The notes under the pieces are model-generated. The model made no database searches and was not told where the DNA came from. It was given only the letters and a program-made list of their open reading frames with translations. From Acidiphilium multivorum AIU301 (lineage in GTDB: Bacteria; Pseudomonadota; Alphaproteobacteria; Acetobacterales; Acetobacteraceae), in the NCBI RefSeq assembly GCF_000202835.1, contig NC_015186.1:3443501-3507500 (forward strand): a stretch of 64,000 nucleotides of DNA. Reading direction: 5' to 3'. The position numbers and the translations under genes are program-made. Below are positions 33,943-42,972 of this stretch, in pieces (positions within the stretch are counted from its first letter, which is position 1; every line of letters begins with the position of its first letter).

Positions 33943-35469
33943 TCAGGTCAGGAGTTCGATCAGGAACGGCCCCTTGCGCTCGAAACTCGCCGCCATCAGT
34001 TCGTTGAGCTTCTCCATGCTGCCGGCTTGCGCGGCGGCGACGCCCATCCCCTCGGCAAGGCGCACGAAATCGATGTCCGGATGGCCGAGATCGAGCATGT
34101 CCATCGCCGTCCGTCCCGGATTGGCGCCGACATTGGCGTATTCATGCAGCAGGATCGCGTATTTCCGGTTGGCGAGGATCACCACCGTCACGTCGAGATT
34201 GCAGCGCGCCATCGTCCAGAGCGCGGTGATGCTGTACATCGCCGAGCCGTCGGCCTGGATCGCGAGCACCCGCCGCCCGGAGCCGATCGCAGCACCCACG
34301 GCGCCCGGCAGGCCGCCGCCGATCGCCCCGCCCGGCACCTGCAGCCACAGATGCGGCGCCGCCCCATGAGTGAAGCGCGAGAAGCCGCGGCCGAAGGAAA
34401 TCCCCTCGTCGATCACGACACTGTCATCCGGCAGCAGGGCGGCGATCGAGGTGGCCACCGTCTCCGGCGCGATCGCCTCCTTCGCCGGCGCAGGGCGCGG
34501 CGTCACCGCGATCTCCGGCGTGCCGGCGCCGATGCGTTCGGCCAGCGCCTGCAAGGCGGCCACGCCGTCCTGGCCGATATCCGCCAGCGTGTGCACCGTG
34601 CAGTCATCCGGCCAGAGCCGGCCCTTCTTGCCCGGATAGGCGAAGAACCCGACCGGCGGCTTGGCCTCGACCAGGATCAGGTGGCGGATTCCCTCCAGCG
34701 AGTGCACCGCGGCGTCGATCTGGTATGGGATGCGCTCGATCGGCGGCCGCCCCTGTCCGCGTTCCATCCGCGCGTTGAACATCTCGGCCAGCATTTTGGC
34801 ACCGGTCGTCTGCACGATGGCGGTGGCGATCCGCAGCGTCGCGTCGGTCAGCGTCCGCCCGCCGAGCAGCAACAGGGCAGGTTCGCCCGAGCGCAGCACC
34901 TCGGCGGCCGCGTCGATGGCGGAGGCGTCTGCCGTGGGGCGCGGCGGCACCGGTTGCGGCGTGCCGATCACCCCGCCCTCGGTCCAGGCCGTGTCCGCCG
35001 GCAGGATCAGCGTGGCGATCGTGCCGGTCCGGGCAGCGGCCACCGCCTCGGCGGCATCGTGTCCGACCGCGTCGGCGGTCATCGCGGTCCGGACCCACCC
35101 GGAAACCGGCCGTGCCCAGCCTTCGGTGTCGGCGGTCAGCGGCGCGTCCAGCGGGCGGTGATAGGTCGCCTGATCGCCAACGATATTGACGATGCCCGAC
35201 CGGCCGCGCCGCGCGTTGTGCAGGTTGGCGAGCGCGTTGGCGAGCCCGGGGCCGCAATGCAGCAGCGTCGCCGCCGGGCGCCCCTTGGTCCGCCAGTACA
35301 TGTCGGCGGCACCCGAGGCCACCGTCTCGTCGAGGCAGAGAACGCAGTTGATCCCGGGAATCCGGTCGAGCGCCGCAACGAAATGCATCTCGCTGGTGCC
35401 GGGATTGGCAAAAACCGTATCGATGCCGCACGCGATCAGCGTATGCACCAGACTTTCAGCGCCGTTCAT
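33943..35469 (-). CDS. Acetolactate synthase-like TPP-dependent enzyme
   Basis: A 508 aa IlvB/MdlC-like protein. The TPP-PYR domain has the catalytic Glu in LCLDETVASGAADMYWR. A central domain follows, then a TPP-PP domain with QADGSAMYSITALWTMARCN, where the motif starts ADGS instead of GDGS. It lacks the regulatory features of the biosynthetic AHAS at 9.5 kb, and homologues are annotated as IlvB-like or benzoylformate decarboxylase-like enzymes of uncertain substrate. The ATG at 35469 begins with the conserved NGAESLVHTLI. Stands between the ClC and HExxH genes on the same strand. Confidence 0.85.
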   Translation of the reverse strand: MNGAESLVHTLIACGIDTVFANPGTSEMHFVAALDRIPGINCVLCLDETVASGAADMYWRTKGRPAATLLHCGPGLANALANLHNARRGRSGIVNIVGDQATYHRPLDAPLTADTEGWARPVSGWVRTAMTADAVGHDAAEAVAAARTGTIATLILPADTAWTEGGVIGTPQPVPPRPTADASAIDAAAEVLRSGEPALLLLGGRTLTDATLRIATAIVQTTGAKMLAEMFNARMERGQGRPPIERIPYQIDAAVHSLEGIRHLILVEAKPPVGFFAYPGKKGRLWPDDCTVHTLADIGQDGVAALQALAERIGAGTPEIAVTPRPAPAKEAIAPETVATSIAALLPDDSVVIDEGISFGRGFSRFTHGAAPHLWLQVPGGAIGGGLPGAVGAAIGSGRRVLAIQADGSAMYSITALWTMARCNLDVTVVILANRKYAILLHEYANVGANPGRTAMDMLDLGHPDIDFVRLAEGMGVAAAQAGSMEKLNELMAASFERKGPFLIELLT

Positions 35470-35550
35470 GGACCCGTCTTTCCTTCCCCGTTGGCCGGTC
35501 GATTTTCGGACACGGAAACTGCCCGTTCCGGACGGGTCGGGCAAGGGGGG

Positions 35551-36534
35551 TCAGCGATGCGCGGGTAGCGGCGCGTCCGCCATCGGGCGCAGCCAGAAAT
35601 GAGGCATCTGCGCCACGAATCGCTGCCGCAGCGAGGCCAGTTGCGCATCGGTGAGCCCGACCGCCTGAGCGTTGAAATAGTCAGGGTCGCGGGTGAACAC
35701 CATGTAGGCGATCGTCTCGTTCACGATGAGGTCGCGATCGTGCGGATCGTAGCCATCGCGGATCAGGAAGCTGCGAAAGGCGGCCTGTTCCGACGGCGTC
35801 ATCTGCGTGTCGTAGAACCGGTGCACGAAGCGACGGTATGAGGGAATGGTGAAATAGGCGCCGTGTGAAAGCTCGTGGCGCAGGATGACCGCCCGCGATA
35901 CCCAGCTGATGCGCCGGCTGCCCTGGGCCTGCGGAATCGAGATGACCGCGCCGTTCGCGCCGGGCCGCAGAAACCCTTCCCGCCGCGCGATCTCCCGCAG
36001 CCGGCGCTCATCCGCGGTGAGCCGGATGCCCTCGGCATGGGCGAGGCGGAAGAATTTCCGCAGGGCCCAGGCCGGATAGTCATTGCCGTAATAATAGGTC
36101 GCCTCGGTCGCGTTCGCCTTCGCGAGAACCTTCGTGAAGGCGGCCTCGCCCAGCACGCGGTTCCGCGGCGTCGAGGCCTTCTCGATCAGCGCCGCGATCC
36201 GGTCGAACATCATGCCCTGGGCCCGCAGGTCCGGGCAGTCGATCACGAGGATCAGCGGATCGTCACGGAAGCGGAAAATCGTGAAATGCCGGCCGACATG
36301 ATTGAAAATCCCGGTCTCGCCCGCCTTCGGATAATCCGGACGGCGCAGCGCCATCCACCCACCGATCCCGACACCCGTTACGGCGGCGATTGCGACGATC
36401 AGCGCAACGGCCAGGCGCGTCGCCGGCGGGCGGGTCCGAGCGCCGGCGGCGCGTGAGGGAATCTGTCCCATCGGCACGGTGTCGTCCGGATCGCCGGACG
36501 CCGCCGCGCGCACATCCCACCCCCGCCGCGCCAT
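35551..36534 (-). CDS. Unrecognised membrane-anchored protein with an HExxH motif
   Basis: A 327 aa protein I cannot assign to a family. It has one transmembrane helix (about residues 41-62) preceded by a basic, Pro/Arg-rich stretch, so the remaining 265 residues should face the periplasm. Residues 218-228 read LRH220E221LSH224GAYF, a zinc-metallopeptidase HExxH signature. A conserved-looking acidic Glu273 lies 49 residues later in VNETIAYMVF, the spacing of a gluzincin third ligand. It lies 81 bp downstream of nothing obviously related; the TPP enzyme follows. Proteolytic function is inferred from the motif alone. The start at 36534 is tentative (ATG at 36471 possible). Confidence 0.65.
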   Translation of the reverse strand: MARRGWDVRAAASGDPDDTVPMGQIPSRAAGARTRPPATRLAVALIVAIAAVTGVGIGGWMALRRPDYPKAGETGIFNHVGRHFTIFRFRDDPLILVIDCPDLRAQGMMFDRIAALIEKASTPRNRVLGEAAFTKVLAKANATEATYYYGNDYPAWALRKFFRLAHAEGIRLTADERRLREIARREGFLRPGANGAVISIPQAQGSRRISWVSRAVILRHELSHGAYFTIPSYRRFVHRFYDTQMTPSEQAAFRSFLIRDGYDPHDRDLIVNETIAYMVFTRDPDYFNAQAVGLTDAQLASLRQRFVAQMPHFWLRPMADAPLPAHR

Positions 36535-36562
36535 CAGACGCCGCCGGCCATGCAGGAGGGGC

Positions 36563-37174
36563 CTACTTGCCGGTGTTGATGATCTGAACCCGGCGGTTCG
36601 CCCGGTTCGCCACGTTCGGTCCGGTCGGCACCAACAGGTCCGCCTCGCCGACGCCGGTCGCCTGCAGGCGGGTGGCCGGGATGTCGAATTTCGACATCAG
36701 ATAGGTCTTCACAGCGGCCGCCCGTGCCTGGGAGAGGGCGAGGTTGGTCGATGCCGCGCCGGTCGTGTCGGTATGGCCGACGACCCTGAAATGATAGGCG
36801 GCGAGCGTCTTGTCGGTCAGCGCCCGGCCGAGACGGTCGAGTTCGGTGACGGCTTGCGGTGTCAGCTTGGCCGAGCCCGTCGCGAAATCGATGTTCAGGT
36901 TGATCGACGGGGTCTGTGCCGCGGCATGGGAAACCGCCGCCGGCGCGGTGGTCTTCATCCGCATCGCCGCCGGCTTCGCCACCGACGGCGCGGGTGCTGC
37001 CTGCGCCGCCCCCTGCGCGAGCGGGACGATGCCGCGCGTGGTGCTCGACACATTGCCGGTCGGCTTCAGAGCCTGGATGATCTGCTGAGCCGACGGGCCG
37101 CTGGACTGCGCATGGGCGGCACCCATGCCAAGCAGTGCAACGACGGCGGCGGCGGAGACGCCCGTGAAACGCAT
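36563..37174 (-). CDS. OmpA-family C-terminal domain protein
   Basis: A 203 aa exported protein. It has a signal peptide (ending GAAHA near residue 23), a low-complexity Ala/Pro/Thr linker, then an OmpA/MotB peptidoglycan-binding domain (about residues 90-203). Diagnostic segments are IDFATGSAKLTPQAVTELDRLG, VVGHTDTTGA, LSQARAAAVKTYL and NRRVQII. No beta-barrel or lipobox is seen, so it is probably a soluble periplasmic or loosely anchored protein binding diaminopimelate in the cell wall. GAGGGAG precedes the ATG at 37174. Confidence 0.88.
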   Translation of the reverse strand: MRFTGVSAAAVVALLGMGAAHAQSSGPSAQQIIQALKPTGNVSSTTRGIVPLAQGAAQAAPAPSVAKPAAMRMKTTAPAAVSHAAAQTPSINLNIDFATGSAKLTPQAVTELDRLGRALTDKTLAAYHFRVVGHTDTTGAASTNLALSQARAAAVKTYLMSKFDIPATRLQATGVGEADLLVPTGPNVANRANRRVQIINTGK

Positions 37175-37289
37175 GATCAACTCCCTCGATCTTGGCGACA
37201 TTCTATCCGGTTGACGGTCGGAATGCCAGTTCGCATCCGTTATGGCATGCTGTTCCACTCACGGCTGCGACGCGGGTCACACCGGCCGA

Positions 37290-39719
37290 TTAGCGCCGCC
37301 CGCGCGGCCGGGCCGGCGCGCGCCACGGCTCTTCCGGCCACTCGTGCTTGGGGTAGCGGCCGCGCATGTCCTTGCGCGCGTCGGCCCAGCCCCGCCGCCA
37401 GAAATCGGCGAGATCCCCGGTCACCGCGATCGGCCGCCCGGCCGGCGAGAGCAGCGCGATCTGCAACCTCACCGCCCCGCCGGCGAGGCGTGGTGTCGCG
37501 TCGCTGCCATAGAAGGCCTGCGCCCGCGCTGCCGCCACCGGCACCGGTCCGGTATAGTCGATCGGCACGGCACCGCCCGGCGCCTCGATCCGCGCGGGCA
37601 GCGCCGCGTCGAGCGCGCGGACGCGCTCATGGCCGAGATGGTCGCGCAGGATGGCGAGCAGGTCGAGCGCCGCCGCCTCCTTCACCCGGCTCATCCCGGC
37701 GAGATAGGGAAACAGCCAGGTCTCGAAATCCGCCCGCAACGCCTCGTCGGACAGGTCGGGCCATCCCTCCGGCTCGATCTCCCGCATCAGCGCCACGCGG
37801 GCCTGCAACTGCCGCACCTCGTCGCTCCAGCCGAGCAGGCCCGGCTTCTCGCGAATCGCCTCGCGCAGCGCCGCCTCGATCTCCGCGGGCGATGCCGGCG
37901 TGCTGCGTTCGGCGAGCACCAGCGCGCCGAAGCGCCGCCGCTCCCGCGCCATCACCGTGCCGCCGGTGCCATCGAGCCCGATCTCCCGCGTGGTGACGAT
38001 GCGGGTGGCGAGGCGCTCCTCGATCGTCGCGGCGCTGATCGGCGCGGCGAGCCCGATCTTCGGCGCGCCCCGGCCGCCCAGCGCGGCGACGGCGAGCATC
38101 GGCGCGCGCGCCAGCGGATCGGCCGGGTCGAGTTTCGCGCCGCCCCCTTCGCTGAGCCGGAAACTGCCCGGCTCGCCGCGGCGCACGCCGATCCGGTCGG
38201 GAAAGCCGGCGGCGATCAGCACGGCGGGGTCGCCGCCGGCTTGCGTATCCCGCCGCAGCCCGAGCCGCCCGCGATAGGTGCCCGCCGCCTGGCGGATCCG
38301 CGCGATCACCCCGCGATCGCCGCCGCCGCGCCCGGCGATCGCGTCGAGCCGCAGCGCGATATCGGCGCTGCCCGCCTCGCGCAGCGGGTCGCGTTCCTCG
38401 AGCAGTGCTGCGAGATCGGCGGCCAGCGCCGCCTCCACCGCGCTGTCGGCGGCCAGCATCATCGCCGCGAGGCGCGGGGCGGCGCCGAGTTCGGCCATCC
38501 GCCGTCCGGCCTGGCTGATCCGCCCGGTGGCGTCGATCGCGCCGAGATCGGTGAGCAGGGCGCGCGCCTGCGCCAGCGCGCCGGGCGGCGGCGGCTCGGG
38601 AAAGGGCAGCGCCGCCGCGTCCGCGCCCCAGGCGGCGCAGGCCAATACCAGCCCGGAAAGCTCGGCGGCGGCGATTTCCGGTGTGTCGAACTCCGGCAGA
38701 CCGCGATGCAGCGCCTCCGTCCACAGCCGGATCGCCACTCCCGGCGCCTCGCGCCCGGCGCGGCCGGCGCGCTGGGTGGACGCCGCCCGGCTGATCCGCC
38801 GCGTCACGAGGCGGGTCAGCGCCCGGCCGGTATCGAATTCCGGCGCCCTGCGAAACCCGCCATCCACCACCACCCGCACCCCCGGCACGGTGAGCGAGGT
38901 TTCCGCGATGCTGGTCGCGAGAATGACGCGCCGCTGGCTCGATGGGGCCAGCACCCGCGCCTGTTCCGCCGGCGGCAGGTCGCCGTAGAGCGGCATGATC
39001 GTGGCCGGCGCGCCCTCCAGCGCCTCGGCGGCGCGGCGGATTTCCCCAATACCGGGCAGGAAGGCGAGAACGTCGCCCCGATGCGCCGCCAGCGCGCCGC
39101 GCACCGCGCGGGCCAGCGCCGCCGGCAGGTCCCGCGCATCGGCAAGATCGCGCGCGGCGAATTCGATCGTCACCGGATGGACCCGCCCCGCGCTCTCGAT
39201 CACCGGCGCCTCGAGCAGCGTGGTCAGGGTCGCGATGTCGGCGGTGGCCGACATCGCGAGGATCCGCAGCTCCGGCCTCAGGCCGCGCTGCAGGTCGAGC
39301 GTCAGCGCCAGGGCGAGATCGGCCTCGAGGCTGCGCTCATGAATTTCGTCGAAAATCACGCAGCCGATGCCATCGAGCCCGGGATCGGCCAGCAGCCGGC
39401 GGGTCAGCAGCCCCTCGGTGATCACCTCGATCCGCGTCGCCGGGCCGGTCACGGACTCCAGCCGCGTGCGATAGCCCACCGTGCCGCCCGGCGCCTCGCC
39501 GATCAGCTGCGCGATCCGCTCCGCCGCGGCGCGGGCGGCAAGCCGCCTTGGTTCGAGCATCACGATCTTTTGTCCGCCCAGCCAGTCCGCACCCAATAGT
39601 GCCTGCGGCACCAGGCTGGTCTTGCCCGCGCCGGGCGGGGCGACGAGAACGGCATTGGCCGACCGCGCGAGGCTTGCGCGAAGATCGGGCAGGATGGCGG
39701 CAACCGGCAGTTCGTCCAT
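37290..39719 (-). CDS. hrpB: ATP-dependent RNA helicase HrpB
   Basis: An 809 aa DEAH/RHA-family helicase: Walker A APPGAGKTSLVP near residue 33, the Walker B variant DEIHERSLEADLALAL, motif III SATAD, motif VI QRAGRAGREAPGVA, a ratchet/HA2 region and the HrpB-specific C-terminal domain ending in YPKHEWPEEPW. The biological role of HrpB is not well defined. The ATG at 39719 is preferred over a GTG at 39737. Divergent from the DsbD-like gene with 47 bp between starts. Confidence 0.93.
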   Translation of the reverse strand: MDELPVAAILPDLRASLARSANAVLVAPPGAGKTSLVPQALLGADWLGGQKIVMLEPRRLAARAAAERIAQLIGEAPGGTVGYRTRLESVTGPATRIEVITEGLLTRRLLADPGLDGIGCVIFDEIHERSLEADLALALTLDLQRGLRPELRILAMSATADIATLTTLLEAPVIESAGRVHPVTIEFAARDLADARDLPAALARAVRGALAAHRGDVLAFLPGIGEIRRAAEALEGAPATIMPLYGDLPPAEQARVLAPSSQRRVILATSIAETSLTVPGVRVVVDGGFRRAPEFDTGRALTRLVTRRISRAASTQRAGRAGREAPGVAIRLWTEALHRGLPEFDTPEIAAAELSGLVLACAAWGADAAALPFPEPPPPGALAQARALLTDLGAIDATGRISQAGRRMAELGAAPRLAAMMLAADSAVEAALAADLAALLEERDPLREAGSADIALRLDAIAGRGGGDRGVIARIRQAAGTYRGRLGLRRDTQAGGDPAVLIAAGFPDRIGVRRGEPGSFRLSEGGGAKLDPADPLARAPMLAVAALGGRGAPKIGLAAPISAATIEERLATRIVTTREIGLDGTGGTVMARERRRFGALVLAERSTPASPAEIEAALREAIREKPGLLGWSDEVRQLQARVALMREIEPEGWPDLSDEALRADFETWLFPYLAGMSRVKEAAALDLLAILRDHLGHERVRALDAALPARIEAPGGAVPIDYTGPVPVAAARAQAFYGSDATPRLAGGAVRLQIALLSPAGRPIAVTGDLADFWRRGWADARKDMRGRYPKHEWPEEPWRAPARPRGRR

Positions 39720-39766
39720 GAGGCGGGCGGTTAGCACCGAACCGCCCGATATGCGATATTGAGCCG

Positions 39767-41794
39767 ATGAAACGCCTTCTGCCCGCTCTTGCCGCCTTCC
39801 TTCTGGCTCTTGCCGCCACCGGCCCGGCGCGGGCGGCGCGCAGCAACGAGGTCACCTCGCCGCGCGCGCAGGTCTCGCTCGTCTCCGCCGCGAACGCGCC
39901 GAAGGCCGGGACAATCACGCTTGGCCTGCTGTTCCACCTGAAGCCGGACTGGCACATCTACTGGTCCGATCCGGGCGATGCCGGGCAGGCTCCCACCGTG
40001 TCGATCGTCGCGCCGGCAGGGGCGAAGGCCGGCCCATTCGCCTTTCCGCCGCCGCACTGGCTGGTCGCCGGCGGCGGCGTGGGCGACTATATCGAGAGCG
40101 GCACGGTGCTGCTGCCCTTCACCGTGACACTGCCTCAATCCGGTGTGACGGCGATCGACGCGAAGGCCGAATGGCTGGTCTGCAACCCCAAGCTCTGCGT
40201 TCCCGAACACGGCCGTTTCCATCTCGCCCTTGCAGGTGGTGCGTCGGCCGAGGCAGGCCTGTTCCGCGCCGCCCGCGCGGCCTTGCCGCGTCCCTCGCCC
40301 TATCGCGCGACCATCGCGCCGGACGGCACGCTCGCCATCACCGGCGCCGGTCTCGGCCGGAGCGTGGTGAAGGGCGCGCATTTCTATCCCGATGACCCGG
40401 CGGCGATCGTCAACGCGGCGCCGCAGCGTCTTGGCTTCGTGCGCGATGGCTTCACCCTCCGGCTCAAGCCGGCGCACCCGCCGATGACCGCGGCCGCCGG
40501 CGTAATCGAGATCACCGATCCCTCGGGCCGGATGCAGGCGCTGACGCTGCATGCCGCGCCGGGCGCCGCGCCGCCGCTGCTTGCCGGCACGCCCCTGATC
40601 GTCTGGCTCGGCGCCGCGCTGCTGGCGGGGCTGATCCTCAACCTGATGCCCTGCGTGTTTCCGGTGCTGGCGATCAAGGCGCTGGCGCTGGCCCGGCTCG
40701 GCCATGACGACCGTCCGCTCGCCCGGCGCGAGGCGCTTGCCTATGCGGCCGGCACCGTCGCCGCGATGCTGCTGCTCGGCGGCGGGCTGCTCGCCCTGCG
40801 CGCGGGCGGCGCGGCGCTGGGCTGGGGCTTCCAGTTCCAGTCGCCGGTCTTCATCGCCGTGATGGCCTGGCTCGTCTTCGCCATCGGGCTCAATTTCGCC
40901 GGCCTGTTCGATATCTCCGGACTCGAGAATCTCGGTGCCGGCCTGGCCCGCCATGGCGGCGTGCTCGGCAGTTTCGCAACCGGGCTGCTCGCCGTCGCGG
41001 TGGCCACGCCGTGCACGGCGCCGTTCATGGGCGGTGCGCTCGCGGCGGCACTTGCCGCCCCCGTCACGCTCGGGTTGAGCATATTCGCTTCCCTCGGCCT
41101 CGGCATCGGCCTGCCCTTCGTGGCGCTGGCCGCGGTCCCCGCGGTCGGCCGCATTCTCCCGCGGCCCGGACCGTGGATGGTGATCCTGCGGCAGATCCTT
41201 GCGTTCCCGATGTTCGGCACCGCCGTCTGGCTGCTCTGGGTGATGTCGGTCGAGGCCGGATCGTCGGGCGTGCTGATCGTCGGCGCCGGCGCGCTGCTCA
41301 TCGGCTTCGCTCTCTGGCTGCTACGCTTTCCGGGCATTCTCCTCCGTGGGCTCGCGGTTCTCGCAGTGATCGGGGCGGTGCTGCTCCTGCCCCGGGTCGT
41401 CCCCGCCGATGCAACAGGTCCCGCCGCGCTCCCCGGCGCACTGCCCCGCAGCGCGGTGCCCTATTCCCCGGCGAAGCTCGCGGCGCTGCGCAAGGACGGC
41501 CATGCCGTGTTCGTCGACATGACGGCCGCCTGGTGCATCACCTGCCAGGTGAACGAGCGGGTGGCACTGGCGCCGCGCGCGATGCAGCGCCTTTTCGCGG
41601 CACGGCACGTGACGCTCATGGTCGGCGACTGGACCCGGCGCGATCCCGCGATCACCCGCTTCCTTGCCGCGCATGGGCGGGATGGCGTGCCGATCTATGT
41701 CTATTACCCGCCCGGACACGCCGCACCGGTGGTTCTGCCGCAGGTGCTCACGCCGTCGATCGTCCGGGCCACGATCGCGGGCGCGCGCTCGTGA
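39767..41794 (+). CDS. DsbD/ScsB-like protein-disulfide reductase
   Basis: A 675 aa protein in three parts. After a signal peptide (MKRLLPALAAFLLALAA) comes a periplasmic N-terminal domain (about 25-270) with the cysteine pair in VCNPKLCVPE. Next is an eight-helix DsbD membrane domain with the redox cysteines in LMPCVFP and ATPCTAPFMGG. Last is a C-terminal thioredoxin domain with WCITC. It carries reducing power from cytoplasmic thioredoxin to periplasmic partners; CcmG is a plausible recipient. The layout matches alphaproteobacterial ScsB-type proteins better than classic DsbD. A GTGA overlap couples it to the next gene. Confidence 0.9.
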   Translation: MKRLLPALAAFLLALAATGPARAARSNEVTSPRAQVSLVSAANAPKAGTITLGLLFHLKPDWHIYWSDPGDAGQAPTVSIVAPAGAKAGPFAFPPPHWLVAGGGVGDYIESGTVLLPFTVTLPQSGVTAIDAKAEWLVCNPKLCVPEHGRFHLALAGGASAEAGLFRAARAALPRPSPYRATIAPDGTLAITGAGLGRSVVKGAHFYPDDPAAIVNAAPQRLGFVRDGFTLRLKPAHPPMTAAAGVIEITDPSGRMQALTLHAAPGAAPPLLAGTPLIVWLGAALLAGLILNLMPCVFPVLAIKALALARLGHDDRPLARREALAYAAGTVAAMLLLGGGLLALRAGGAALGWGFQFQSPVFIAVMAWLVFAIGLNFAGLFDISGLENLGAGLARHGGVLGSFATGLLAVAVATPCTAPFMGGALAAALAAPVTLGLSIFASLGLGIGLPFVALAAVPAVGRILPRPGPWMVILRQILAFPMFGTAVWLLWVMSVEAGSSGVLIVGAGALLIGFALWLLRFPGILLRGLAVLAVIGAVLLLPRVVPADATGPAALPGALPRSAVPYSPAKLAALRKDGHAVFVDMTAAWCITCQVNERVALAPRAMQRLFAARHVTLMVGDWTRRDPAITRFLAAHGRDGVPIYVYYPPGHAAPVVLPQVLTPSIVRATIAGARS

Positions 41795-42288
41795 TCCGCC
41801 TGCGCCGTGTCGCGCAGGGGGCGATGCTGGCGGCAATGCTGGTCGGGGTCGCGATGGGGGCCGTTGCGGACGTCCGGCCTGCCCGCGTCTCGCCGGCCGG
41901 CGCCTGGGCCGGGCAGTATCATTGCGCGCAGGGCGCCACGGCGCTCGATCTCACCATCACCCCGGCCGGGCGCGGCCGGGTCCGGGCGCTGTTCTTCTTC
42001 CACGCGCTGGCGGGCAATCCGCATGTCCCGCCGGGCTGCTTCACGATGGCCGGACGCTACGACGCCGCCGCCCGCAGCATCGCGTTGAAGCCGACGATAT
42101 GGCTGCTGCGCCCGGCGCATTTCGTCTGGGTCGGGCTGCGTGGCACGCTCGGCGGCGCGGGCGGGTCCATGGCCGGCCGGATCGACGGGCCGGGCTGCAC
42201 GGATTTCTCCCTGGTCCGCGTTGACAGGACGGTGAGTGCCCGCGTCCCGGCCGCCTGCCGTATGGAACGCGGCGCGCCGACGGTCTAA
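41791..42288 (+). CDS. Conserved hypothetical exported protein
   Basis: A 165 aa protein starting with GTG that overlaps the stop of the DsbD-like gene. It has a signal sequence (about residues 9-29), then a small beta-rich domain with three cysteines: YHCAQGATALDLTI, PPGCFTMAGRYD and GPGCTDFSLVR. I do not recognise a named family. The genetic coupling suggests a periplasmic role near the disulfide reductase, possibly as a redox client, which is only inference. Confidence 0.7.
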   Translation: MIRLRRVAQGAMLAAMLVGVAMGAVADVRPARVSPAGAWAGQYHCAQGATALDLTITPAGRGRVRALFFFHALAGNPHVPPGCFTMAGRYDAAARSIALKPTIWLLRPAHFVWVGLRGTLGGAGGSMAGRIDGPGCTDFSLVRVDRTVSARVPAACRMERGAPTV

Positions 42289-42324
42289 GAGCGTTCTATA
42301 TTGGTATTTCAGGACGGGGTGGAC

Positions 42325-42951
42325 ATGATGCGAAACAGTGGCGTGCTGGCGGTTGTGGCGATTTTGGCCGGGATCGGCGTGGCGCAGGCGGCCCCGCCGC
42401 CGCAGGCAGCGCAATGCGCGGGGTGCCATGGCCAGAACGGCATGGGCAATCCGGCCGCCGGGTTTCCGGCGCTCGCCGGCCAGCCGGTGAAGTATCTCGA
42501 GCAGCAGCTTTACGCCTTCAAGCATGGCACGCGGCGCAACGGCATGATGAGCAGCTTCGCCGGCGGGCTGAACGCGTCTGAGCGCAAGGCGATCGCCGAA
42601 TATTACCACGGCCTGCCGGTGGTCGCTCCGGCCTCGCTACCCGCCGCCCCGAAGGACAATGTCGGCGAGACGCTGGCGATCCACGGTGTCGGCGCGGGCA
42701 CCGACCACGCGATTCCGGCCTGCGACTCGTGCCACGGCGCCGGCGGGCGCGGCATGGAGCCTGAATTCCCGCGGCTCGCCGGCCAGCCGGCGAACTATCT
42801 CGAGGCGCAGCTGCTGGCCTGGCAGAAAGGCGCGCGCAACGAGAGCAACCTGCACCTGATGCAGAAGATTGCCGACATGCTGAGTCCGTCGCAGATCAAG
42901 GCGGTGGCCGCCTATTTCGCGGCCCAGCCGCCCGCCGCGCCGGGGCAGTGA
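42325..42951 (+). CDS. Diheme cytochrome c (c4-like)
   Basis: A 208 aa exported protein with a signal peptide (ending AQAAP near residue 23) and two similar class I cytochrome c domains. Heme sites are C31-x2-C34-H35 and C133-x2-C136-H137; likely axial Met residues lie in RNGMMSSF and in LMQKIADML. The repeats share FPALAGQPVKYLEQQL and FPRLAGQPANYLEAQL, evidence of internal duplication. Cytochromes c4 pass electrons to terminal oxidases in the periplasm. GGGGTGGAC precedes the ATG; ATG at 42328 is equivalent. It depends on the Ccm system for heme attachment. Confidence 0.92.
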   Translation: MMRNSGVLAVVAILAGIGVAQAAPPPQAAQCAGCHGQNGMGNPAAGFPALAGQPVKYLEQQLYAFKHGTRRNGMMSSFAGGLNASERKAIAEYYHGLPVVAPASLPAAPKDNVGETLAIHGVGAGTDHAIPACDSCHGAGGRGMEPEFPRLAGQPANYLEAQLLAWQKGARNESNLHLMQKIADMLSPSQIKAVAAYFAAQPPAAPGQ

Positions 42952-42972
42952 TCGCCGGGCGCCGCGCGGCCT

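Noticed and set aside
37242-39599. 785-codon plus-strand ORF opposite hrpB
   Set aside because: Mirror frame of the helicase coding sequence, Arg/Ala/His-rich and without motifs.
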